Assembly: GCA_024234935.1 (NCBI GenBank)
Contig: JACKNI010000001.1
Span: forward strand, 620,001-684,000
Source of the DNA: Chromatiales bacterium
Lineage (GTDB): Bacteria; Pseudomonadota; Gammaproteobacteria; Steroidobacterales; GCA-2729495
DNA: 64,000 nucleotides
Reading direction: 5' to 3'
Below the pieces are notes generated by a model that had not been told where the DNA came from, did no database searches, and saw only the letters and a program-made list of their open reading frames with translations. Every line of letters begins with the position of its first letter. The first letter of the stretch is position 1. The position numbers were made by a program, and so were the translations under genes. Shown here piece after piece: positions 52,990 to 60,229 of this stretch.

Positions 52990-53946
52990 TCAGCAGATCC
53001 CCTCGCTCAGCCACGCCTCCATCTCAGTGACCAGCTCTCGTGCGACCCACGGATCGACAAGCACTGCGGGCCGGTCACGAGCGAGCAGAAACAGGAAGGT
53101 ATCCGCCCACTCGAGATCCGGCTCACGGCGCCAGATGTCGAGCATCGGCGCAATCATCTGCCAGATCTCATCAGCTGCAAGCGCACGCCGCGTAATGCCC
53201 TCGCGCAGAAATTTCTGCTGGATCGCCTGCAACTCCTGCGGCATCTCAAGTGCGAGTTGCATGCGCGCTGTTTCACTGACGATATCGAATGCGGGAAACA
53301 CTGCCGGCAGCGGGTAGTGAATGCCCCGTGCATACAGTGCGGTATAGGCATCATCGAAAGCCTGACGCTCGGCAGGCGATGGATAGCCGGGGTGTTCGAT
53401 CTCCACATCGATCTCGGCCCAGCAGTCAGCCCAGGCGAGTACCTCAGCCCACTCCTCTTCGTCATACCGTGCCACCAGGAAGCGCTCGGCCGATGTGCGC
53501 GTCATGACTGCACGATCCGGTCGATACAATGCGAGCGCACGTTGTTGCTCAAGTGTCGGTGGCATGCGGCCTTCCATCAGGCCAATCAGGCGCCGCGCTT
53601 CACCCCTGCTGGTAAAGAGGCCCGCTTTCAGCTTGAGCTGGCGCAGGCGCTCCATCTCCAGTGGCGACGCACGCTCCGGATGCGTGCCCCGCAACCAGCA
53701 CCACAATACCGCGGGATTGCACAGCACTTCCGGCGGCGCACGACCCGTCCAGGCAGCACATACAAACAGTGCCGACACCCAGAGCCCAAGCGCCAGTTGC
53801 CCCATACCCTGCAGGCTCCAGTTGCCAGCCGTTATCAGGCCGGGCAGGTCCACTGACCAGACCGCAAGGCTTGCCGTGAGCAGATACACCACCGCCAGCG
53901 CCCGACTCCAGGGCGCAATCGTCGAACCAATATTGACTGCTGACAT
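52990..53946 (-). CDS. Membrane-anchored protein, unknown function
   Basis: A 318-residue protein with two N-terminal hydrophobic segments (about 16-35 and 48-66) and a large soluble part predicted helical and acidic: PLEMERLRQLKLKAGLF, EARRLIGLMEGRMPP, YDEEEWAEVLAWADCWAEID, YPSPAERQAFDDAYTALYARG and EPDLEWADTFLFLLA. The ATG at 53946 has a strong GGAGGGAAAGG upstream; in-frame codons further upstream are unlikely. I do not recognise the domain. It converges with the lpp-like gene. Confidence 0.8.
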   Translation of the reverse strand: MSAVNIGSTIAPWSRALAVVYLLTASLAVWSVDLPGLITAGNWSLQGMGQLALGLWVSALFVCAAWTGRAPPEVLCNPAVLWCWLRGTHPERASPLEMERLRQLKLKAGLFTSRGEARRLIGLMEGRMPPTLEQQRALALYRPDRAVMTRTSAERFLVARYDEEEWAEVLAWADCWAEIDVEIEHPGYPSPAERQAFDDAYTALYARGIHYPLPAVFPAFDIVSETARMQLALEMPQELQAIQQKFLREGITRRALAADEIWQMIAPMLDIWRREPDLEWADTFLFLLARDRPAVLVDPWVARELVTEMEAWLSEGIC

Positions 53947-54109
53947 TGCCTTTCCCTCCACACCGCAAGACGTTCCGGTGAAGCCAGCATAGCAGCCCGT
54001 CATCGGGCGATGCCGCCCTTTCCCTGCCACAGGAATGCACAAACAGGACAGAAGGCCAGGCTATCGGCCTATCATCGCCAAGGCATGTTTGATATGCAGA
54101 TAGCGCACC

Positions 54110-54247
54110 ATGGATGAGCCGAAGAGCGATGAACAATCGGGCGCCAGAGGCGTCACCCCGGCCTTCAACCTGACCCGATTCACCTGCCCTGCCTGCCACT
54201 CTTTGGCAGACCAGGTGTGGCTCGGTGGCCGGATGGTCTACCCATAA
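54110..54247 (+). CDS. Possible 45-residue small protein with a CxxC
   Basis: A short reading frame in the 320-bp gap between the previous gene and the L,D-transpeptidase gene. It encodes TRFTCPACHSLADQVWL after a polar N-terminus and ends YP. Third codon positions are GC-rich like real genes here, but no clear ribosome binding site precedes the ATG. The single CxxC resembles half of a zinc knuckle. It may be a real small protein or a gene remnant. The rest of the gap shows nothing recognisable. Confidence 0.3.
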   Translation: MDEPKSDEQSGARGVTPAFNLTRFTCPACHSLADQVWLGGRMVYP

Positions 54248-54266
54248 GGGGAATCAGCGGCAGTCC

Positions 54267-55229
54267 TCAGGTACCCGGCGAAATACCCGTGCCGACCAGA
54301 ACGGGAACGCCCTCATGCCGGCGATAGACATCCTCGACCAGGCGCCAGTTGACGCGCGCGGGACGATCCCGCGTAGCCTGCACATATTCCTCGGTCAGGA
54401 CGGTCATTTCCCGCTCACGGGTTGCCTTGTCGTCATCGAGGGGAGGATGGGCTTCGAGATAGAGATCATTCCCTGCCCAGCCAAACTTGTAGGGCTGATT
54501 GACGATCGTCACAGGCGTACCAACCGGCACCTGCGGAAACAGCCACTCAATATCTTCCGGGTACATGCGGATGCAGCCGTGAGTAACCTGCATGCCAATA
54601 CCGACTGGCCTGTTGGTACCGTGAATCAGATAGCCGCTGATGCTGAGGCGCATCGCGTAGCGGCCGAGCGGATTATCCGGCCCTGCCGGCACAACTTTCT
54701 GCAGCACACCCCGGCCATCCGTCAGATGCTCGTTACGAATCGACTCCGGCGGATACCAGGCCGGATCCTTCTGTTTCGCAACCACGGACCAGCGACCTAT
54801 CGGTGTCGACCAGTCCATGCGCCCTATGCTGACCGGAAACGTCGAAACACCCGGCTTGCCGTCGACCTGATGAAAATAGTAAATCCGGTATTCGGCAATA
54901 TTGACGACCAGGCCGCTGCGCGCGGATGGCAATATGAATCGCGTTGGCAGCGTCACCACAGTGCCTTCACCAGGCAACCAGATATCGGTACCAGGATTGG
55001 CCCAGATGATCTCCTCGTAGCCCAGGCCATGTGCGCGTGCGATGTCGGTCAGGGTATCCTCGTGGCGCGCGACTACAGTTCCGACGTCACCGACCAGCTG
55101 GGTCCCCGGCTGCAACACCCAGGTTTCAGTACTCACATCCGCAACGGCACCGGCACTGGCAGACAGAACCAGGCCGGCGAGAAGCCCGGACAGCGCGCGG
55201 ATGTAACGACAGATGTCAGTCATGGTCAT
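54267..55229 (-). CDS. L,D-transpeptidase with LysM-like domain (ErfK/YbiS family)
   Basis: A 320-residue periplasmic enzyme. Signal peptide to about residue 30, then a LysM-like domain (about 50-97, EDTLTDIARAHGLGYEEIIW) that binds glycan, and a YkuD catalytic domain (about 105-255) with HGTNRP (H203) and THGCIRM (H217, nucleophile C219). Such enzymes form 3-3 crosslinks or attach Lpp-type lipoproteins to the diaminopimelate of peptidoglycan. The ATG at 55229 overlaps the fabH stop as ATGA, so it is coupled to fabH. It could act on the Lpp-like protein at 52.5 kb; that link is inference. Confidence 0.93.
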   Translation of the reverse strand: MTMTDICRYIRALSGLLAGLVLSASAGAVADVSTETWVLQPGTQLVGDVGTVVARHEDTLTDIARAHGLGYEEIIWANPGTDIWLPGEGTVVTLPTRFILPSARSGLVVNIAEYRIYYFHQVDGKPGVSTFPVSIGRMDWSTPIGRWSVVAKQKDPAWYPPESIRNEHLTDGRGVLQKVVPAGPDNPLGRYAMRLSISGYLIHGTNRPVGIGMQVTHGCIRMYPEDIEWLFPQVPVGTPVTIVNQPYKFGWAGNDLYLEAHPPLDDDKATREREMTVLTEEYVQATRDRPARVNWRLVEDVYRRHEGVPVLVGTGISPGT

Positions 55230-56197
55230 CAGAACCTGATCAACGCCGAGCCCCAGGTAAACCCGCCACCAAAGCCTTCGAGCAGCAACAGGTCGCCGCG
55301 CTTGACTCGGCCGTCCCGCACTGCGACATCGAGCGCCATGGGCACAGAAGCTGCGGAGGTATTGCCATGGTCCTGGACCGTCAGCACGACCTTCTCCATG
55401 GGCATCTCCAGCCTCCTGGCGGTAGCCTGAATGATGCGTATGTTGGCCTGATGGGGAATCAGCCAGTCGATCGCTGAAGGCTTGAGCTCACTGGCCGCAA
55501 GCGTCGTTTCCACGATGCCCTCGAGGGTCTTGACCGCGACCTTGAATACCTCGTTGCCCTTCATGTGTATGTAGGGCCCTGCAGTTTCGCCCGGTTTCTG
55601 GCGCCGCGAGGCACCATAGGGATGATAGAGCAGATCCTTGTAGTTCCCGTCGGCGCCGAGGTGACAGGCGATGACGCCAGGCTCGTCGGCCGGCTGCAGG
55701 ATGACAGCACCTGCACCATCACCGAACAACACACAGGTATTCCGGTCCGTCCAGTCGGTGATGCGCGACAGTGTCTCCGCCCCGACCACCAATGCGCACT
55801 TTGCGCTGCCGCCGGCAACGAAACGGTCAGCGATACTCAAGGCATACATGAAACCGCTGCAGGCTGCTTCGACACTGAAGGCCGGGCAGGCACGGATACC
55901 GAGCCGCTCCTGTATCAGGCACCCGACATTCGGAAACACAAAGTCGGGCGTCGTGGTCCCGACGACGATGAAATCGATATCTGCCGCAGTGACGCCAGCC
56001 GCAGCCATGGCCTGAAGAGCTGCCTGCTCGGCCAGATCTGCCGTGGTCTGGTCATCGGCGGCAATATGGCGTCGCTCGATCCCGGTTCGCGAACGGATCC
56101 ATTCATCGGTGGTATCAACGCGGGTCTCAAGCTCGGCATTGGTCACCACCCGCTCAGGCAGGTAGCGCCCGGTACCCGCAATACGGGAGTACGTCAT
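55229..56197 (-). CDS. fabH: 3-oxoacyl-ACP synthase III
   Basis: A 322-residue enzyme that starts fatty acid synthesis by condensing acetyl-CoA with malonyl-ACP. Catalytic Cys113 in VEAACSGFMYAL, His in WLIPHQANIRI and Asn in DHGNTSAASVP give the Cys-His-Asn triad. RIAGTGRYLPERVVTN and WIRSRTGIERRH are family starts. The gene overlaps plsX by 4 bp (ATGA) and the L,D-transpeptidase likewise. The usual next gene, fabD, is not here. Confidence 0.97.
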   Translation of the reverse strand: MTYSRIAGTGRYLPERVVTNAELETRVDTTDEWIRSRTGIERRHIAADDQTTADLAEQAALQAMAAAGVTAADIDFIVVGTTTPDFVFPNVGCLIQERLGIRACPAFSVEAACSGFMYALSIADRFVAGGSAKCALVVGAETLSRITDWTDRNTCVLFGDGAGAVILQPADEPGVIACHLGADGNYKDLLYHPYGASRRQKPGETAGPYIHMKGNEVFKVAVKTLEGIVETTLAASELKPSAIDWLIPHQANIRIIQATARRLEMPMEKVVLTVQDHGNTSAASVPMALDVAVRDGRVKRGDLLLLEGFGGGFTWGSALIRF

Positions 56198-57204
56198 ACC
56201 GCCTGCTCGCTCAGCAGTTCACGAATCTGGTCTGGCACGCGCTTCTCGGCCTCCAGCAAGGCAACAGTGATCGCCTGTTCAAAGGCCAGTACGTCGGCGC
56301 CACCGTGACTCTTGATGACGATCCCGTTCAGGCCAACCAGACTTGCGCCATTATAGCGACGCGGATCCAGCCGGCGCCCCAGCGATTTGAGTACCGGCCA
56401 TGCCACCAGGCCGGCGAGACGTCGATAGAGCCCGGCACGGAATTCAAGCTCGAGAAAATGGCGGATCAGCTTGGCCGTTCCCTCCATCGACTTCAGTGCG
56501 ACATTGCCGGTGAAGCCGTCGCAGACGATCACGTCGGCACGATCGTCCTGGATCGCATCGGCTTCGACAAAACCGACATAGTTGAGCACGCTGGCCGAGA
56601 GCAACCCTGCTGCCTGCTTGACGATCTCGTTACCCTTGATGTCTTCCGCACCGATATTGAGCAGGCCGATGCGAGGCCGGTCGATGGATTCCGTAACGCC
56701 GGCAACAACCGAGCCCATGACCGCGAACTGGAACAGTTGCTCCGCCGTACAGTCGGCATTGGCGCCGAGGTCGAGCATGTAGATGGCACCGTGCCTGGTC
56801 GGCAGCAGGGCCATGATGGCCGGACGATCGATACCGGGCAGCGTCTTGAGTACGAAGCGGCCGGTGGCCATCAGGGCACCGGTATTGCCAGCGCTTACAC
56901 AGGCGTTGGCACGACCATCGCGAACCAGATCGATCGCAATGCGCATCGACGAGTCCTTCTTCTTGCGCAGTGATTCAGCGGGTGGCTCATCCATGGCCAC
57001 CACCTGCCGTGCATCGACGATCTCCACGCCAGCAGGGAGGCCGCCCGAACTGGCGACGATCGGCTCGATGACCTCGCGCTGGCCAACCAGGATAATGCGC
57101 ACACCAGGCCGACGGCGCACCAGCTGCAGTGATGCCGGAACGCATATCTGCGCACCAGTATCACCGCCCATGGCATCAACAGCGATGGTTACGGCTTCGG
57201 CCAT
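56194..57204 (-). CDS. plsX: Phosphate acyltransferase PlsX
   Basis: A 336-residue enzyme that makes acyl-phosphate from acyl-ACP for phospholipid synthesis. Family blocks: IAVDAMGGDTGAQICVPAS, SLRKKKDSSMRIAIDLVRDG, ACVSAGNTGALMATGRFVL, GLLNIGAEDIKGNE, DVIVCDGFTGNVALKSMEG and the late LVGLNGIVIKSHGGAD. The ATG at 57204 has GGAG upstream and fits the family; 14 residues further upstream are not conserved. It lies between rpmF and fabH in the canonical order. Confidence 0.97.
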   Translation of the reverse strand: MAEAVTIAVDAMGGDTGAQICVPASLQLVRRRPGVRIILVGQREVIEPIVASSGGLPAGVEIVDARQVVAMDEPPAESLRKKKDSSMRIAIDLVRDGRANACVSAGNTGALMATGRFVLKTLPGIDRPAIMALLPTRHGAIYMLDLGANADCTAEQLFQFAVMGSVVAGVTESIDRPRIGLLNIGAEDIKGNEIVKQAAGLLSASVLNYVGFVEADAIQDDRADVIVCDGFTGNVALKSMEGTAKLIRHFLELEFRAGLYRRLAGLVAWPVLKSLGRRLDPRRYNGASLVGLNGIVIKSHGGADVLAFEQAITVALLEAEKRVPDQIRELLSEQAV

Positions 57205-57306
57205 CAGATGGCTCCGGAAAAAGGAGGGACGCGCCAGGCCGTCCACATGGAAATACAGGCCGTCGGCATGTGCCGCACGACCTGCATGTCCCGGGTACCG
57301 TCTGAA

Positions 57307-57498
57307 CTAGTCGTTATCGCCGGCATCCGGCGTATCGATGACCTTCTTGCCGCGATAGTAGCCGTCGGCGCTGATATGGTGCCGACGATGCGTTTCGCCA
57401 GTGGCCGATTCGGTCGAGATGGCCGGCGCCTTCAGCCGGTCATGCGACTGACGCATGCCCTTTCTCGACGGAGTTACGCGACTTTTCTGAACTGCCAT
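57307..57498 (-). CDS. rpmF: 50S ribosomal protein L32
   Basis: A 63-residue L32: MAVQKSRVTPSRKGMRQSHD, LKAPAISTESATGETHRRHH, then ISADGYYRGKKVI. Length and sequence are typical for gammaproteobacteria; the Cys-zinc variant is not the form seen here. It lies between yceD (18 bp) and plsX (102 bp). Confidence 0.98.
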   Translation of the reverse strand: MAVQKSRVTPSRKGMRQSHDRLKAPAISTESATGETHRRHHISADGYYRGKKVIDTPDAGDND

Positions 57499-57516
57499 TG
57501 CAGATCTCCTGATGGT

Positions 57517-58134
57517 TCAATCATTGCCCTGCTGGTCTTTAGGTCCAAGCAAAGCCGCCAGTCCTGCCAGTGGACGACGGGTCGGCTCACCGGCCTCCCT
57601 CTCGCCACTGACACTCAATCCTTTGGCATCCCATCCGGCGGGAGCCTCGCAACGCTGTCCTTCCGCATGCCGTGGTGCCAGCGGCAGCGCAGCCAGCACC
57701 TCGTCCTCGACGACCGTATCCGGCACCAGGCCATCGCTCACCAGCAGCGTATCGAACGGATCTGCCAGCGCCTCTGTCTCGCCATCCGTACGGACCATGG
57801 TCAGGTACAGGTCAATGTCTACAGGCCAGACCAGTGCCTGCAGACACCGCTGGCATGCGACAACGACGGAGCCACCGACGATCAGATGCAGTTGCGGGTA
57901 TCCTTCTGCACCCGGCTGAAATGCCAGCCTTGCATGGAGTTCACCCAGCGGTACTGTCGCTGGCACATCCGCTGCAGCCGCAAGGCTCGCCAGACGCGAC
58001 AGGGAAGCGACCGGAAAACAGAAATCCAGCTGCGCCTGTCGGGCTACCAGATCCTCAATTTCAACCGATCCGATACGCCTGGCTGTCATGGCGGCGCCAA
58101 TGATAGGTACGGTCTCCGGGTGTGTCAAAATCAT
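57517..58134 (-). CDS. yceD: YceD family 23S rRNA accumulation protein (DUF177)
   Basis: A 205-residue DUF177 protein. The core has VGGSVVVACQRCLQALVWPVDID and the acidic stretch EALADPFDTLLVSDG, with VEDEVLAALPLAPRH; the ordinary family also ends with a Pro-rich tail near LLGPKD. YceD proteins affect 23S rRNA accumulation and precede rpmF in nearly all proteobacteria, as here. The start at 58134 is the longest; an internal ATG at 58089 is possible. Confidence 0.9.
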   Translation of the reverse strand: MILTHPETVPIIGAAMTARRIGSVEIEDLVARQAQLDFCFPVASLSRLASLAAAADVPATVPLGELHARLAFQPGAEGYPQLHLIVGGSVVVACQRCLQALVWPVDIDLYLTMVRTDGETEALADPFDTLLVSDGLVPDTVVEDEVLAALPLAPRHAEGQRCEAPAGWDAKGLSVSGEREAGEPTRRPLAGLAALLGPKDQQGND

Positions 58135-58198
58135 CTGCAGCTAGGCCCGCGTCATAATCCGGCCCGCAAGCCTCAACCTGCATCAGGAAGTTCCATAT

Positions 58199-58786
58199 AT
58201 GGGCCATGGCCCCCGCGTCCTCCTGGCTTCCCAGTCACGCTATCGGCGCGAGTTGCTGGGCCGGCTGCTCAGCGCTTTTGAGTGCTTCACGCCGGATATC
58301 GACGAAAGCCCCATGCCGGGCGAGCCCCCGGGACAACTGGCGCAGCGGCTGGCGCGGCTCAAAGCCAGTGCCGGCGCGGCAAGTGCGCCGGGGACCGTGG
58401 TCATTGGCAGCGACCAGGTCGCGGCACTCGGCACAAAGAAGCTGGGCAAACCGGGCTCTGTGGAGCGGGCGGTCCGCCAGCTACTGCAATGCTCCGGGAA
58501 ACTCGTCGAGTTCCATACGGCGGTCTGCATTCTCCGCCCCGGGAGCGGCGATCTGCTTGAGCATCTGGACACCACAAGGGTGCAGTTCCGGAAACTGAGC
58601 GAAACGGACGCCCGTCGCTATGTCGAAGCCGATCAGCCGCTGGACTGCGCCGGCAGCTTCAAGGCCGAACGCCGCGGCGTGATCCTGCTGGAGAGCATCG
58701 ACAGTCGCGATCCCACGGCCATTCAGGGGTTACCGCTGATCTGGCTGGCCGACGCCCTGCGCCGGTGTGGCGTACAGATCATCTAG
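58199..58786 (+). CDS. Maf-family nucleotide pyrophosphatase (YceF-like)
   Basis: A 195-residue Maf protein. Motifs: VLLASQSRYRRELLG, CFTPDIDESPMPGE, VIGSDQVAALGTKKLGKPG, FHTAVCI and AGSFKAERRGVILLESIDSRDPTAIQGLPL. The YceF subfamily hydrolyses m7GTP, removing non-canonical nucleotides, and this gene lies where yceF does next to yceD and rluC in E. coli. It converges with rluC and overlaps it by 57 bp, and is divergent from yceD across a short gap. Confidence 0.92.
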   Translation: MGHGPRVLLASQSRYRRELLGRLLSAFECFTPDIDESPMPGEPPGQLAQRLARLKASAGAASAPGTVVIGSDQVAALGTKKLGKPGSVERAVRQLLQCSGKLVEFHTAVCILRPGSGDLLEHLDTTRVQFRKLSETDARRYVEADQPLDCAGSFKAERRGVILLESIDSRDPTAIQGLPLIWLADALRRCGVQII

Positions 58787-59764
58787 TTGACCTGCCCCGT
58801 GCTGCCCGGATGCCACCCGGTCTGGCGACATCCTGATGCGATCCAGTGAAGCGGTGAGGTCCTCTCCGGGCGGCGCATCGATGGTCAGCGCCCCGTTATG
58901 CGGACTCGTGAATGCCAGTGAACGGGCATGCAGAAAGAGTCGCTTCAGACCGTACTTCGCGACCACCGGATCGTCAGCCACGCCATAGCGCTCATCGCCG
59001 GCAACCGGGTGTCCGATGGACGCGGCATGCACCCGGATCTGGTGCGTACGACCGGTCGTCAGATGCACCTCGGTAAGCGTTGCTTCAGCAAAACGCTCCA
59101 GCGGCACAAAGCGGGTCAGGGCGCTCTTGCCCGCCGCATCCACCCGTACGTGCCGCTCACCGCCACGCCGCTCGTCGGTGATCAGTGGCGCATCGACGGT
59201 GCGCGCCCGACCCGGCCAGCGGCCAATCAGCAGGGCAAGGTAACGCTTGTCGATGCTGCCATCCCGGAATTGTGCATGCAGCGTACGCAGCGCGCTGGCC
59301 CTTTTTGCCACCAGCAGGCATCCGCTCGTATCGCGATCCAGACGATGCACGAGTTCCAGACGTTCACGCGGACCGCGGACTGCACGCAGCAGTTCTATGG
59401 CGCCGAGGCTGATCCCGCTGCCACCGTGTACGGCCAGACCGGATGGCTTGTTGAGTACCAGCAGATCCTGATCCTCATAGATGACGCAATCCTGTATCCA
59501 GTCGGCGCGCACACGTGAGGCCGGCAGCGGTGTGCGGGCATCGGCCTGACGGACCGGCGGAATGCGCACTTCGTCGCCGGTACTCAGCCGGTATCCGGCC
59601 TGAACGCGGCGACTGTTGACGCGCACCTCACCGCCGCGAATCAGCCGATAAACGTGCGCGCGGGGGACGCCCTTGAGGCGCGTCAGCAGGAAATTGTCGA
59701 GACGACGCCCTGCTTCTTCGCTGGTCGCCGTGACGCGCTCCACCCGGGGGGAAGCAGCGCTCAC
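58730..59764 (-). CDS. rluC: 23S rRNA pseudouridine synthase RluC family
   Basis: A 344-residue RluA-type pseudouridine synthase with an N-terminal S4 domain (GRRLDNFLLTRLKGVPRAHVYRLIRGGEVRVN, cut here) and the catalytic HRLDRDTSGCLLVAK, plus LVLNKPSGLAVHGGSG, LTTGRTHQIRVHAASIGHPVAGD and LFLHARSLAFTSPH. E. coli RluC modifies 23S positions 955, 2504 and 2580. Position divergent from rne, as in E. coli, supports rluC over rluD. The last 57 bp overlap the maf gene on the other strand. Confidence 0.95.
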   Translation of the reverse strand: MSAASPRVERVTATSEEAGRRLDNFLLTRLKGVPRAHVYRLIRGGEVRVNSRRVQAGYRLSTGDEVRIPPVRQADARTPLPASRVRADWIQDCVIYEDQDLLVLNKPSGLAVHGGSGISLGAIELLRAVRGPRERLELVHRLDRDTSGCLLVAKRASALRTLHAQFRDGSIDKRYLALLIGRWPGRARTVDAPLITDERRGGERHVRVDAAGKSALTRFVPLERFAEATLTEVHLTTGRTHQIRVHAASIGHPVAGDERYGVADDPVVAKYGLKRLFLHARSLAFTSPHNGALTIDAPPGEDLTASLDRIRMSPDRVASGQHGAGQLDDLYATPAQGVGQPDQR

Positions 59765-59805
59765 GGGAATTCCTGTATCGGCAAGGGCTTAAGCCTCATA
59801 TCGCA

Positions 59806-59834
59806 TTGCTGGGGCGAATAGTCGCTGCTATAGT
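59806..59834 (+). promoter_or_regulatory. Predicted sigma70 promoter of rne
   Basis: TTGCTG at 59806-59811 and TATAGT at 59829-59834, spaced by 17 bp. Four and five bases match consensus. It lies in the rluC-rne divergent region and would start transcription near 59841, about 390 nt before the rne start codon, close to the 361-nt leader of E. coli rne. Confidence 0.65.
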
Positions 59835-59840
59835 AATCCA

Positions 59841-60229
59841 CTGCTAGGCCAAGCGTCGCCGACTGTCAAGTCTCAGCGCTGTCTTCGCCCGCGAAGGTCG
59901 CCGATTGCGATCTGATCTAACGATAGGGCTATCGGTGACGTATCACACCCCGATAGATCCACGGCCCGCGTTGAGGCGGGCCACGAGCGGGCCTCCTGCT
60001 GGTGCGGATCAAGATCCTCCCAGAGTCGGTCAGGCAAGAATTCCAGGAATCTGAAGAGTGACAGCAGTCGATCACCGCAGAATGGAATCCGGGCACTCCG
60101 CGCCAGGGTATCGCACCACTTCAGGTGGAACGGTAGCCGGCGGAATATGGATGTGTGCCCCAATGCCAGACCGTTCGCACCCGGGAAGCCCAGGTACTGT
60201 CACGCGTACTTGCGAGTATGTAAGGGCTT
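59841..60229 (+). promoter_or_regulatory. Long structured 5' leader of rne
   Basis: This 389-bp stretch has no credible coding sequence. It contains clear hairpins: CTATCG/CGATAG enclosing GTGA-CGTA-TCAC at 59929-59956, and GGCCCGC-GTTGAG-GCGGGCC at 59963-59982. In E. coli the rne leader holds hairpins by which RNase E cleaves and lowers its own mRNA. Long leader, hairpins and location fit the same kind of autoregulation. Homology to the known RNase E 5' UTR motif has not been tested. Confidence 0.6.
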
